From contig CM055108.1 of the NCBI GenBank assembly GCA_029204225.1, positions 22,990,326-23,054,325 on the forward strand: a stretch of DNA of 64,000 bases, given 5' to 3'. This document shows, in pieces, positions 1-12,029 of this stretch. This stretch comes from Diphasiastrum complanatum (lineage: Eukaryota; Streptophyta; Lycopodiopsida; Lycopodiales; Lycopodiaceae). Each line of letters starts with the position of its first letter. The first letter of the stretch is position 1. The translations under genes and the position numbers were made by a program. The notes under the pieces are model-generated. The model was given only the letters and a program-made list of their open reading frames with translations. It had not been told where the DNA came from and did no database searches.

Positions 1-2863
1 TGTACTCTATGTTCCCACACTCACTAAGAATTTGTTAAGTGTAGGACAATTGATGGATGATGGCTTAGATGTCCATTTTAAGCAAGGAGTTTGTTCCATA
101 ATGATGAATTACTTGCATTGTAAAGGGATTCAAGCAAGGAAGGCTTTTTAAGCTTGATGCTAATGTTTTTCTTGGAAGTGTGAACATGATGAAGGAGGAG
201 CTAAATCAAGTGGAGCTTTGGCATAAGAGGTTGGGCCACCCCAACTTCAAATCTATGGAGATGTTATGCAGAAAGGATCTTGCTCCCGGCCTTCCAAAGA
301 CACTCTCAAAGTGTGGAAAAAGTTGTGAAGCTTGTAGCCTCTCAAAGGCACACAAGCTACCTTTTGATATCTCTTCCACTAGATCTACAAAAGCATTAGA
401 TCTTATTCATAGTGATGTGCACTCTTTTTCTCAAGAATCTAATGGAGGTGCATCTATGTATGTATCTTTTATTGATGATTACTCTAGATACACTTGGATT
501 GAACTTTTGGATTCCAAAAGTAAAGTGTTTGAAGCTTTTGTTAAGTTCAAAACTCTAGTTGAAAATCAACTTGATGCTAGAATTAAAGTATTGAGGAGTG
601 ATAATGGTGGAGAGTATATTTCCACCAAGATGATAGAGTTTTGTAAATCCAATGGCATTAAGAGAGAACTTACATGTACTTATAGTCCTCAACAAAATGG
701 AATAGTCGAGAGGATGAATAGAACACTATGTGAGTGTGCTAAGGCTTTAAGGTTAAATGCATCTCTACCTAAGTCCGTTTGGGGAGAGGCTATTATTTGT
801 GCAGCTTATTTGTGTAATAGATTGCCATGTAGGCCCATTGGAGGCATAACATCTTATGAGGCTCTATTTTGTAAGAAGCCGAATCTTAAAGATCTAAGAA
901 TTTTTGGATCTACTTGCTATGTTTTCAAGCATTAGATACAAGAAAAAAGGATGATCCTACTTCTATTAAAGGGATCTTTGTTGGTTATGCTGAAAATAGC
1001 AAAGGATATAGAGTCTATAATCCTGTCACTAAGAAGATTTTAGTGAGTAGAGATGTTACTTTTGATGAAGGTAACTACTTCAAGTTGAATGAGAAAGTTT
1101 CTAATCCATCTTATGTCAAGGATGTTGTAAAGTTCGAGGAGGAGCCTACATGTGATCAAGATCTTGGAGATCCATCTCAAGATCCGAGGACTCCAAGGAG
1201 ATCTACAAGAAGGAAGGCCGAGCCCTCAAGGCTCACCTATGTTGACAAAGGTGAACAAAGGGAAGATCTACATTCACTTACCTCTTACACTTTTCTAACT
1301 TCTATGTTTGATGAGCCAAGTTGCTTTGAAGAAGCTATGGAGTCACAAGAATGGAGGGATGCCATGCAAAAGGAGTATGATGCTCTTATGGAGAATCATA
1401 CATGGAAGCTTGTGGATCTTCCTCAAGGAAGAAAGCCACTTGAGTGCAAATGGATCTATAGATTGAAGTACAATTAAGATGGAAGCATCAACAAACACAA
1501 GGCAAGGCTAGTGGCAAAGGGGTTCTTGCAAACCAAGGGAGTAGATTTCGATGAAACTTTTCCTCCTATTGCTAAGCTACTTTCCATAAGGTTGATTATT
1601 TCTCTTGCAACTACTTTCAATTGGCCTCTATTTCAACTTGATGTGACTAATGCTTTTCTCAATGAATATTTGGAAGAGGAGATTTTCATGAGGCAACCCG
1701 AGGGCTTCATCAAAGAAGATCAAGAGAAAAAAGTGTGTTTGTTGCTAAGAAGCCTTTATGGGCTTAAGCAAGCACCTAGAGCTTGGTACTCTAGGTTAAA
1801 TACCTTCTTAAACTCTATTAAGTTTGTTGTAAGTGCTTATGATCCTTCTTTGTAATTAAGATTTAATGATGATAAAATCATCATTCTCATTTTGTATGTT
1901 GATGACATTATCCTTAGTGGAAATGATCTTGATGGTATACAAGAAGTGAAAGTAGCATTGTTTAAGGAGTTTAAGATGGTAGATCTTGGTAATCTTCATT
2001 TCATATAAGGAATAGAAGTTTCAAGAGGCACGGATTTGAGTTTTATTTGTCAATCCAAATATGCTTCTTCTATCTTAGAAAAATTTGAAATGAAAGATTG
2101 TAAAGGAGTAGAAACTCCTATGGAGCAAAATGTAAAAGTTTCCAATAGTGATGATGAAGCATCCTTTGAGGACATCACACTATATAGGAGACTTGTAGGC
2201 TCTTTGATCTATCTTACTATAACTAGAACTGATCTAAGTTATAGTGTAGGCAAACTAAGCCGATCTATGCAAAATCCATTGGTTTGTCATTGGAAAAATG
2301 CAAAAAGGGTGTTGAGGTACATCTCGGCCACCAAGAACTTTGGCATTTTATATGATGGATCTAATCTAGCCTTAAGGTCATATTCGGATGCTGATTTTGT
2401 AGGTGATAAGGTGGATAGGAGGTCCACAAGTGCTTTTGTTACCTTTCTTTGCAATGGCATAGTGTCTTGGCTTTCCAAAAAGCAAGATACTATCTCTCTA
2501 TCTTCAACCAAATCGGAATACAAGGCACTAACATCCACAACAAAGGAGATTCTATGGTTGAAGAGGCTTTTGGTGGAATTACAAGTCATGGAGGCCGAGG
2601 AGTAGCCAACTTGTGACAACCAATCAAGCCAAGCATTAGCAACCAATCCCACATTCCATGCAAGGAGCAAGCACATAGAGATTGCTCACCATTTTGTGAG
2701 GGAAAAGGTTCAAGCAAAGGAGATCAAGCTACATCATGTGTCTTCTTCAGATTGCCTTGATGATCTACTCACTAAAGCCTTGCCAAAGGCTTCATTTATC
2801 AAGTTAAGATCAGCCTTAGGTGTTGTAGATAGATGTACTATAGTTGTATCATGTAACAACTGA
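1..2863 (+). pseudogene. copia-A pol (protease end, integrase, RT, RNase H), degenerate
   Basis: Polyprotein of a Ty1/copia retrotransposon, entering from the left edge near the end of the protease (LYVPTLTKNLLSVGQL). In order: the GAG-pre-integrase zinc region (LWHKRLGHPN, CEAC) at about 210-350; integrase with all three catalytic positions kept (LIHSD near 405, RSDNGGEY near 595, NGIVER near 700); the RT start (KGFLQTKGVDFDETF) near 1520; the RT catalytic YVDD near 1890; and RNase H (SYSDADFVGD, SSTKSEY) near 2380-2520, ending in LLTKAL near 2770. The reading frame changes near 145 and near 930. In-frame stops occur at 1475, 1853, 2006 and 2603, so no full polyprotein can be made. The integrase frame alone (180-935) is uninterrupted. 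Family assignment is firm; the 5' LTR and gag lie outside the window. Confidence 0.93.
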
Positions 2864-2870
2864 GGAGGAG
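2862..2870 (+). other. Polypurine tract of copia-A
   Basis: The purine run GAGGAGGAG directly follows the stop of the RNase H frame and precedes CGTTAGAATTT, which looks like a TG-to-CG mutated LTR start. This is where plus-strand DNA synthesis is primed in LTR retrotransposons. Confidence 0.6.
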
Positions 2871-3540
2871 CGTTAGAATTTAGCAATTTTCACATGGTTT
2901 TTGATGAATATTAGACATCTATGTGGATACACACGTGTGAGGACCTATCCACACGTGTGAAATGACACTTTTAATATTCAGATCTATTTTTATTAGCTTT
3001 CATTTGAGTCTAATATGACATCTCCTAAATAATAGGAGTTAGGTCCTAGATTGTAGAAATCTAGAAGGTCAACACAAACCACCAATGGATGATGTGGCAA
3101 ACTTGATAGATCTTATCCAAAGTGGATATGGATAAGTACAGTGAGCTATCCTACACGTGTTGGATGTAGCTTAGAGAGAGATTATGGTGAATTTGTACTT
3201 GATCCATGATGGATCCATTATTGAGTTAATGATGAGAAATCTTGGTTTGTGAAGCTATCATTGTGTTTTGACTCTCTTAGGCACTTTCTTTGTGGGTGAA
3301 TGCTTTGTAAATGATAAGTAAACTATTTCTTTGTTATCAGGCCGTACAGTAGCTGTACTTCACACGTGTGAAGCCGTGGATCATCTTTTTTTATTGTTCT
3401 TGCCTGGAAACACAAAGATTGTCAAGTAGAAGCTAGATTTGGAAGCTAGTCTTGATATAGATCAAGATCCCAAGCTACCAATCACTCTTTGTAATCATTT
3501 GTAGATCAATTTCAGTCCATAAACTCTGAAATTTGACACA
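2871..3540 (+). repeat. 3' LTR of copia-A (right end uncertain)
   Basis: Non-coding sequence starting right after the polypurine tract. It carries the palindrome ACACGTGT at 2931, 2951, 3153 and 3362, each containing the G-box core CACGTG. The right limit is set only by the point (about 3538-3541) where sequence shared with the copia-2 LTR begins, so the true LTR may end earlier. No second copy of this LTR is in the window, so its length cannot be confirmed by comparison. Confidence 0.5.
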
Positions 3541-4202
3541 CTCGACTACGCATCACTATAAATATTTTATTCTAGCAATAAAGAGACACAGCACAAGGCC
3601 AAGAGATACACGAAATAGAACGACTATATTGTCAGTCTGGTTTTAGAGCGAGATCGTCAATGTCTCGCTCGTTGGCGGATTGACTCTCTGCTCTTTTGCT
3701 ATGTTCTGCTCGTTGGCAGACTTTCATGCACAACTATGGTATTTTTGCTTTCTTACTCTATTTTCTACGTCTCTCTCTATTTCTTACAGATCTCTGTCAA
3801 ATTCTCATCACTTTTTCTCTCTCTTGTGTTATAATCCAAAGAGGATTGTTTTTACCTCCACTGTGTGGAGTTTTCAGGATAGCTAAACGTAGAATCACAA
3901 GACTAGTTAATGCTAATCAACTAGTTAGTTAGTCTCCATTGTTGTTATTCATTTTAGGTAGGCGTGAGCTGCTAGCTGCCAGCACGAAAGATTTCTCTTT
4001 GTTTGTTTCATTCTTTTTGTTTCTTTTCGTAGTCTTAGTTCTGTGCTCCTTTTGCAGTTTGCGGTCCTGGAAGTGTGTTTACGATTCGCGAATCGTTCGT
4101 GCTTTGAGTCAAAGACACGTTGACTATCGCGAATTGTTCTCGTTCGACCTTCGTGTCTTGTTCGTGCTGCGACAAAGTTGCAGGAGTTCACCATTTCTGA
4201 CA
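3541..4202 (-). repeat. copia-2 3' LTR, truncated at its far end
   Basis: Closely matches 8578-9245, including CACTCGACTACGCATCAC at the left and TTTCTGACA at the right. The LTR family reads TGTC...GACA. This copy lacks about 120 bp present in the complete copy (8456-8577) and is instead joined to copia-A sequence. On the minus strand it is preceded by the purine tract AAGAGGGAG (4203-4211 region), which fixes it as the 3' LTR of the minus-strand pol beside it. It contains the perfect palindrome CGATTCGCGAATCG at 4082-4095. Confidence 0.8.
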
Positions 4203-6010
4203 CTCCCTCTTGAACCTTGCAGCTTTGTTCATTCAATCCAATTGCCTCTCTTTGCTTGGTAAAGAGTGGTTTGTCGAGTGATTTTGTGAGGAGATCTACA
4301 ATCATACTTTCTGATTTTATGAACTGGACTTGGAGCTCTCCTTTTGAGATCAAATCTCGAATGTGATGGTAGTTCAAAGGAATGTGCTTAGTCTTTGAAT
4401 GAAAGACATGATCCTGGGACAGATAGATGACACTCTGGGAATCCATCATCATCGTGCTTGGCCCCTCTTGTGGTATCCCGATTGCCTCCAACATCATCCA
4501 CAGCCACACTACCTCATTCGCCACTTTCGAGGCTACGACATACTCAACTTCGCAAGAGGATTGAGCTACCAGAGTTTGCTTTTTGCATATCCAACTGATT
4601 GCAGCTCCGCACGCTATTGTACATCCCCCAGTAATGGACTTGTTGTCATCCTTGCAGCTCACCCAACTCACATCACTGTAGTGATGCAGCTCGAATCCTT
4701 TCTCTTAGTTCCTACCTCTGTAGGTGAATCCAATATTCTGGGTACCCTTTAGATACTGTAGGATTCATTTGGCCATTTTCCAATGTGCTAGACCAGAATT
4801 GGAACAGAATTGGCTCAATGCGTAAACAGAGAAGGCCAGATGCAGTCTGGTACAAATTGTATGTCAAGTGCATCAGACTCCCGATTAAGTTCTGGTAGGG
4901 TATATCTACCATCTTCTGTTCTTCCTCTTCTGTTTTTGGGCAATTTTGTTTCGTGAGCTTGGCTCCAGCTATCATTGGTGCGGCTTTCTCTTTGCAGTCC
5001 ATCATGTGATACTTCTTCAGCACTTTTCTGGTGTATTCTGACTGACTCAAGTGCATTTTGCCATTTGTTCGATCTCTTATGATCTCCAGCCCTAGGCATT
5101 TTGTTGCTTCTCCAAGATCTGTGATTTCGTAGCTTTCAGAAATCTGACTCTTCGTGTCTTTGATCAACATCAAGGAATTTTCTATCATCAGCGAATCATC
5201 CACGAAAATGGTCAGTATCACAAAATCCTTTCCTACTCTTTTGATGTAGACATTACAGTCTGGTTGAGTAGGGTTGAGGTCTAGAGACTTTAGAAGACCA
5301 TCAAGCTTTTTGTACCAGGCCCGTGATGCATGTTTTAGACCGTAGATGCATCTTTGCAATCGATAGACATAATGTCTGTTGTCGGAGTCTTCATAGCCTT
5401 CAGGTTGCTTCACGAAGATTTTCTCCTCTAGATCTCTGTGGAGAAAGGCTATTTTCACGTTAATCTGGTGAATTTCCAGATTGTACTGTGGCATATGCAA
5501 GGAGTAGCCTTATGCTTGTCATCTTCACCATGGACGAATATGTGTTGAAATAGTCGACACCATATCTCTGCGTGTAGCCCTTTGTGACAAGCCTTGCCTT
5601 GTAGCGACCAATAGTGCCATCTGATTTTAGCTTTTTCTTTTACACCCACTTGCAGTCGACTACTTTTCTGAATATGCAGTCGTATATAGAATGACCTTTC
5701 TTCTTGCAGTGCATGCAAGGTATTGCTATATTGAACCAGCATTTGTTGGCCATATGGCCTAGTTTGTGACAGTGATCGCAGGAAGAAAATTGTTGATTCG
5801 AGGACTTCGTCTTCTCGAATCTTGGCTTGTTTTTGTTCTTTTTCTTTCCTTTTGTGAAGAGAGCCTTCTCTTGATCATTGTTTTCCTCTCTTTTATCGAC
5901 CATCAGTCTCTCATCAGCGACAAGACTGATTGCTTTGTCGAATGTCATATCTGGTAGACTTAGTATGAGCATTCCATTCAGCTCTCCTTGGGTCTCCCAA
6001 ACAAACAGGT
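4203..6010 (-). pseudogene. copia-2 gag-RT-RNase H with integrase deleted
   Basis: Read on the minus strand from 6010: a short gag piece (GDPRRAEW), then two CCHC zinc knuckles (CDHCHKLGHMANKC and CMHCKKKGHSIYDC, 5690-5790), then directly the RT start (DCKWV, about 5645; [18 protein letters not shown], about 5570-5620). The RT core follows (ASRAWYKKLD; catalytic FVDD near 5200 in place of YVDD), then RNase H (SSCEVEY near 4545, DSQSVIYLS near 4430, LLTKSL near 4275). Protease, GAG-pre-integrase and integrase are absent between the second zinc knuckle and RT, so an internal deletion removed them. Frame changes near 5500 and 4710 break the RT. The RNase H frame runs through the purine tract into the LTR. 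Defective copy. Confidence 0.88.
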
Positions 6011-6109
6011 AGCAACAAATGACATAATTGATAGGACGAAACTTGAAATAAGAGAAAATATAAAAAAATCGTAGCAGATAACTCTATTGAAGGAATTGCA
6101 TGACAATCT

Positions 6110-6612
<503 letters not shown>

Positions 6613-7079
6613 TCATTCTCGTGGCTCCTCCTCCTCTTCCTACGTTCTCACCTCAAAGCTTTGGATATGGCTGCTATTTGAGATCTGATCCAGCTCTCTT
6701 ACTATCTCACGGCTATACACGGCCTTCTACTATTATTTCACAAACAAGCTTTTACAGCTCCCAAAGAGATTCAGAATGGAGAGAAAACTTCGATTTTGAG
6801 CTTCCAAAGTCTAGGCCAGGGTTTTTCTCAAAAAATTGATCTTGGCTTTCTATTCACAGTTTTATGACAAGCCAATCCTCTTCCTCTGAGTTTGCCCTAC
6901 TGCTAGGAGTGTGATGCTTTAAACCGTTCTCAAAATGGTGTCCATTTGAATGCACACCGACTGCAAATGCCAAGTAACCTTCCTTCGGAATTTCAAAATT
7001 CCATGCTAAGGTTCAAATTCAGCTGACAACTCTTGTCTCTGAATCCTCACATAATCTCAAGCTCAAGCTTCTCTGTGCT
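6613..7079. other. Unassigned sequence between two retrotransposon relics
   Basis: No coding similarity recognised on either strand. Short open frames here (such as 6621-6839) show no domain. The stretch may be part of the leader of the copia-B relic that follows. Confidence 0.4.
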
Positions 7080-7430
7080 AGACTCTATGCACCAGTGCTT
7101 CACTTTCCATCTACAACCCAACGTAAATCTCGAAATCTCAGAAGACTGTACTTCTCCCGAAGCTCTCTTCAACGGTGACATTGTATTGTGTACACTCCCT
7201 GTACGGCTCCCCACAACAAGCTCACATAGCAACTGTATTTTTGAAAATGAAAGTACACTATAAATATAGTTCTTCACTCAGGCAACTCATGCATGACCCA
7301 GGTTGCCATTGGCGGGACGCGTGTCCCATCGACTCGCCTCGTGGCGAGGCCAACTGATCCTTATCGACTGATAGGACCCACAGTACAGTAGCATAGTGAT
7401 TCTACTTTAATTCTAACTATCCACCATGGA
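7080..7430 (-). repeat. Relic of copia-B family leader plus LTR
   Basis: Matches 29945-30349 piecewise (GCACCAGTGCTTC, TCTCCCGAAGCTCTCTTCAA, CTGTACGGCTC, TTCACTCAGGCAAC, CTACTTTAATTCTAAC). At about 7207 it lacks the primer-binding site and roughly the first 75 bp of the LTR, so leader is joined straight to the middle of the LTR. It is a dead fragment in minus orientation. Confidence 0.8.
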
Positions 7431-7469
7431 TCTAGATCTCCAGCATTAGCAAGCATACATGAAAACATC

Positions 7470-7962
7470 ACAAAAGCATCATCATTTGCATTTTGAACAT
7501 CCAAACCATCCTCATCAAAAGTAAGATTACCTTTCTAAGTATTTGGACTCTCTTCACTCTTTTGCAAACTTTGAAAGATTTGTCTTCTTAGAGTCAACAC
7601 TGTAGAAGTAGACTTGGATTCATAAAGATTCTTCAAAACCTCCCAACTTCCTTGAGAAGTTCATTGGTAACATTCATCTTTATCATATGTAGAGCTCTTT
7701 TGGCCCTCTTTTCATATGTCAGTTGATCTTGTTGTGTTGCTGGCCTCTCTTCCAAACCTACAACAATATCCTAAACATCATTCATCTCAAGAAGTCCTGA
7801 TGTAGCCATGTAGCAATGACTTGATGTTCTCTTCCAGCCTGTTCCAATGCAAAAAGCACTCTTTTGAACAACAAAAAATGCATTTAAAAAGAAATCACAA
7901 AGATGTGGAACCTCTCAATTCTCTTCTAGCACTAATACCAAGCAAATCAACACATAGAATAG
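7470..7962 (-). pseudogene. Copia gag N-terminal relic with degenerate PBS
   Basis: On the minus strand TTGGTATTAGTGC (near 7945-7957) resembles the copia PBS TGGTATCAGAGC. About 130 bp further on lies MATSGLLEMNDV, then LEERPATQQDQLTYEKRAKR and ALHMIKMNVTNELLKE, which fits the start of a copia gag. Stops interrupt it, and only the N-terminal half is recognisable. Family identity within copia is unknown. Confidence 0.5.
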
Positions 7963-8104
7963 TGAAATCTTGATCAACCTACAATATATCCTCAATCTAA
8001 TGACTCTTGCCACTTCCTAAGATTGAAACACACTCAAATGAAGTTTAGTAACCTCACAATCTAGAGATTCAATCAAAATTAGGGTTTTGACAAAATCACA
8101 AAAA

Positions 8105-8177
8105 ATTGATTATTTCAATTATATTCGAGACTTGATCTCGAAAGGAGAGCTCCAGATTCAATTCATAAAAGCAGATG
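8105..8177 (+). pseudogene. Inverted copia-2 RNase H fragment
   Basis: The plus strand encodes IRDLISKGELQIQFIKADG, closely matching IRDLISKGELQVQFIKSES of the copia-2 RNase H C-terminus (minus strand, about 4310-4365). It is only about 24 codons long. It abuts a minus-strand gag of the same family, so the two pieces face opposite ways across a junction near 8178. Confidence 0.75.
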
Positions 8178-8440
8178 GATGAAACGATGGACGAAACAAT
8201 GATCGCCATTATGCGCTCATCCTTTCTAAACCATTTAGCTCTCCTCGGGTCTCCCTTTTGAGGCTGCACCTCTGAGAGCTCGGTCACCGACCAGATGCCT
8301 TCGCCCTTCAGGAGTGTTTTGATTTTGAATTTTCAGATTTTGTAATTTGTGCCATCGAGACTAATTGCTACTCTAGATTGTCGTAGCCATATTGTGTTGT
8401 CTTGAAGAATCATTGTTGGGATATCAGTAGTGACAACCTG
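8178..8440 (-). pseudogene. copia-2 gag N-terminus
   Basis: On the minus strand, just after the PBS: MILQDNTIWLRQSRVAISL, DGTNYKI, LLKGEGIWSVTE, then GDPRRAKWFRKDERIMAI. This is the usual start of a copia gag (a 'xLxGxNYxxW' type opening). The GDPRRAKW segment matches GDPRRAEW in the other copia-2 copy at about 5980. One in-frame stop is present, and the rest of gag is cut off at the junction near 8178. Confidence 0.72.
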
Positions 8441-8443
8441 TCA

Positions 8444-8455
8444 GCTCTGATACCA
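8444..8455 (-). other. Primer-binding site (tRNA-iMet 3' end) of copia-2
   Basis: The minus strand reads TGGTATCAGAGC, the standard plant copia PBS complementary to the 3' end of initiator tRNA-Met. It lies immediately inside the 5' LTR. Confidence 0.93.
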
Positions 8456-9245
8456 TGTCGCGGGAGCGCGTGTGTGGCACTGATTCTTATTCGTCCTCTT
8501 CATCTTCTTTATCGCGAACAATTTTCTGTCTTTTAATTTTCTTTTGTGCTGAAGCCCTTACAGGATCCCAGACACTCGACTACGCATCACAGGACATATT
8601 CTATTCTGACAATCATGATACACAACACAAGACAAGATGTACGAAAATAGAATGACTGAATTATCAATTTTAGTTTAGAGTGAATTCGTCAGTGTCTCAC
8701 TCGTTGGCGGAATGACATTCTACTCTTTCATTGTGTTCTGCTTGTTGGTAGACTTTCATGCACAACTGTGTCTTTACTTTCTTACTCTATTCGCTACGTC
8801 TCTCTCTGTCTATTACAGATCTCTGTATTCACACCATCACGTTATGATCAGGAGAGGATCGTTTATACCTCCACTATGTGGAGTTTACAAGATAGCTAAA
8901 CGTCAAATCACATGATTAGTTAACGCTAATCAACTAGTTAGTTAGTCTTCATCGTTGCTACTCGTTTCAGCTGGGCGTGAAGCCCGTTGAGCTGCCAGCT
9001 GGCAGCGCAAAAGATTTTTCTTCATCTGATTCGTAATCTCCCGTTTGCTTTCATTCTTTTTGTTTCTTTTCGTAGTTTTCGTTTCGCGTCCCTTTTGTGG
9101 TTTGCGGTCCTGGAGGTGTGTTTGCGATTCGCGAATCGTTCGTGCTTCGAGTCAAAGACACGTTGACTGTTGCGAATCGTTCTCGTTCGACCTTCGTGTC
9201 CTGTTCGTGCTGCGACAAAGTTGCAGGAGTTCATCATTTCTGACA
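8456..9245 (-). repeat. Complete copia-2 5' LTR (about 790 bp)
   Basis: On the plus strand it starts TGTCGCGGG right beside the PBS and ends TTTCTGACA at 9245, giving TGTC...GACA termini. It aligns over most of its length with 3541-4202. It carries the palindrome CGATTCGCGAATCG at 9125-9138 followed by related GCGAATCG words. The element body that belonged to it is now only the gag stub 8178-8440. Confidence 0.85.
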
Positions 9246-9398
9246 CTATTATGATTTGAAGACAAGGTGATCCTATGCTATTTCTTTTGACCACTAAAAT
9301 CCATTAAAAAATAAATTCATAGAGAAAAAAAGCCATATTTTCAAAAAGCTATATAAATCACATGCATCGACAAAAGGTTGATTCCCTCTTTTAAAAAC

Positions 9399-10055
9399 TT
9401 ATGGACACTCTCTTTTATGAATGAAACATTAAAAATCATTGATGACCATAGGATTTTGTACCCCATGACACTTGTTAGAAGGTAGAGGTCATAGAGATTT
9501 CAAAAAGTGAAAAAAAAAAAAGTGCCTCTAGCACATTATAGCCATCACAATCAAATGTGTCCTAGAGACATAGCTTCCAAGATGAATAAAGAAAAGCTTG
9601 CGTTTGTTGGGCTAGGACCGTATAAAGCAATCAAAATTTATGGAAATTATGGACACTCTCTTGATGAATGAAACATTAAAAAACATTAGAAATCATTGAT
9701 GACCATAGGATTTTGTAGCCCATGACACTTGTTAGAAAGTAGAGGCCATAGAGATTTCAAAAAAGTGAAAAAAAAAAGTGCCTCTAGCACATTATAGCCA
9801 TCGCAATTAGATGTGTCCTAGATTCATATGCTAGTGCATGATATCAACATAAGAGTAAAATTGCAATTTCCCCACCATTAGCAAACTACCAACAATAAAA
9901 GATTGACGGCTTTTGAAGATTTTGTTTTATGAAGATATAACTTTTTAGTGGATTCTCTCCTATATATTGACATAAACCCATGTCATAGCTTCCAAGATGA
10001 ATAAAGAAAAGCTTACGTTTGTTGGGCTAGGACCGTAAAAAGCAATCAAAATTTA
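9399..10055. repeat. Duplicated non-coding blocks (A1-B1-A2-spacer-B2)
   Basis: Block A (TTATGGACACTCTC ... TGCCTCTAGCACATTATAGCC) occurs at 9399-9565 and 9647-9822. Block B (CATAGCTTCCAAGATGAATA ... GTTGGGCTAGGACCGT) occurs at 9569-9645 and 9984-10055. The two A copies differ by a few substitutions and a small insertion. The second A-B pair is separated by about 160 bp of unrelated sequence. No coding content is seen. Confidence 0.9.
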
Positions 10056-12029
10056 TGAAAATGGTGTCATACCAACCTTGATGGCAATTACCCACCTTGG
10101 TGAATGGAAGTCATTTGAGGCGCTACTATCACCTTTTCCCATTCACATAAGCCCAATCTACCTTCAATTACGTTTTATTATTATGGTTGCCTTTCTTTTC
10201 CCCCTTGAACTTGAATTTTGCTTGTGTTTCTGCTCTATATAGTTCCATCTTCAAAAGGTGATTCAAGAAATCTCTGCCAGGTTCTGAAATTCATCCATTC
10301 CATGATTCTATCTGAGAGTTGATCTTAGAGAGTGAAAGTAGGTCTAGGAGCTTACAACAACAAGTTCCATTTACATTCTTCATCAATAGGGCTGAGACTA
10401 CTACATGGCAAACTACTCGTTATGAAAATCTACAGGTTGAATGCTTTGAGACCAAGGCACATTCAAGTCAATGCATCAACTGTGGGAAAGCATGCCATTA
10501 GTCACAATGAATGGTCATTCACTATTCACTATCCCAATTAGCTCATATAGGACTAGTAGAGGGAGATGAATTTCCCCTACACACATTTTTTTAGTTTAAC
10601 CTTGTCTCTTTGTCTGGTCATATACCTTCATAAAAAAAGCTTAACTGGATCCTAGTGAGTATAGATAGTCTTCCCTAACTTTGGCAAGCACAAACCTAGA
10701 AAATCACTTAACAACCTTGCCACACATGTGAATGCCATATCTGACCTCACCAACTTCTAGTTAGGCATTTCCAACTATGTTTATTCTCCTACTATAGGGG
10801 TGAGTACAAATTCTTAGCTTGTTTCCCTGACAAGTATACCCTTGAAAAATCACTTAACGACTTGCCACACATGTGAGTGAATGTTGTAGGCCCCCTCTTG
10901 ATCTAGCTGGCAATCTATCATTGGAAGATGAGAAGTTCACCATCCCTTTCCAATCCTCCACATGAGAAATGTCCATGCCACGGTTTGAGAAAGGGACAGA
11001 AAAGAAAATCAAGGAGGAGCAAGGGATTGAGCTAGAATGGATATCAGCCTTGAAACAAACCAACCTCTAGGCATTGGCACAAGCAACTAGTGGCACAGTT
11101 CAACCTACGAAATTTAACATTCATTACTGGGAATTGGAGAGCCGTTGCTACCTATATAGGAGAGAGTTTTTCCTCACACTTGCAAGCTTCTTTTGTTATG
11201 CTCTACCATTGATTTGTATAGAGTTGGAAGTTTCTCTCGATCAATTTATAATGCTTTTCCACACTGTTATCTTGTTGATTTGTGTGATGAAAGCAAAAGT
11301 ATGATTGTCAATTTTTCACAGCCACCAATTCCCATTTTGCTCCAATGCATCACATGTTCCTACCATGATCAAAATTTTTACATGTGGTATTTGTTGGTCT
11401 AAGTCAACAATCTTGAAAACACTAGATCCGTTTTATAGTTTAACTTTTAGAGGTCGTGGTCTACAATTCTAGTGTTCAAACTGTGAGTGTATTCAAAATA
11501 GGTTCTAAGATGGGATGAGTTTTTTTGTCTCAATTATACTAACTTTTTTTATTTTTCTAAGCTTTTGATTTCTTGTTGTATTTTTATGATTTTTGATTCT
11601 ACTCGATGATCAAGAGCCATCACTCATCTAGGACACCAATGAGGTCTAAAGTTTTATCCAAGGATACTCTCCAAGGCATCTACAATGTCACAGATCTATC
11701 CAAAGTGTAATTGGACCAAATAAATGCTATTCTTATGAGAATTTTTCATGGATTTTCTGGTCACTTTCGATGGTAGCTATTCAAAATATTTTGCAACAAT
11801 CAATGCAAGTGCAGGGTTTTCTAGAATCATGCTTGATCTAATCTTAGACTTGATCGCATGTATTGACTACTAAACAACAATTTCCTAGCCTCAAGTATAG
11901 CTGTGGTGACTATTATATTCCCAATGGTGATAGAGTAGAACCTACCTTGGTTGAAAATGACATGGGACATTTGTAGAGCTAGAAATTCTAATTTTTTCAT
12001 AAGCAAGATATGATGCCATATGACCAGCC
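10056..12029. other. Unassigned sequence with one short direct repeat
   Basis: No gene recognised. A roughly 30-bp segment (AAATCACTTAAC ... CCACACATGTGA) occurs at 10701-10731 and again at 10847-10876. Short open frames on both strands (for example 10854-11063 minus) have no recognisable domain. Confidence 0.5.

Noticed and set aside
2287-2676. Minus-strand open frame of 129 codons
   Set aside because: Antisense of the copia-A RNase H region.
9399-10055. CRISPR-like array
   Set aside because: Only two copies of each block, long and imperfect, in plant DNA; not an array of short direct repeats with unique spacers.
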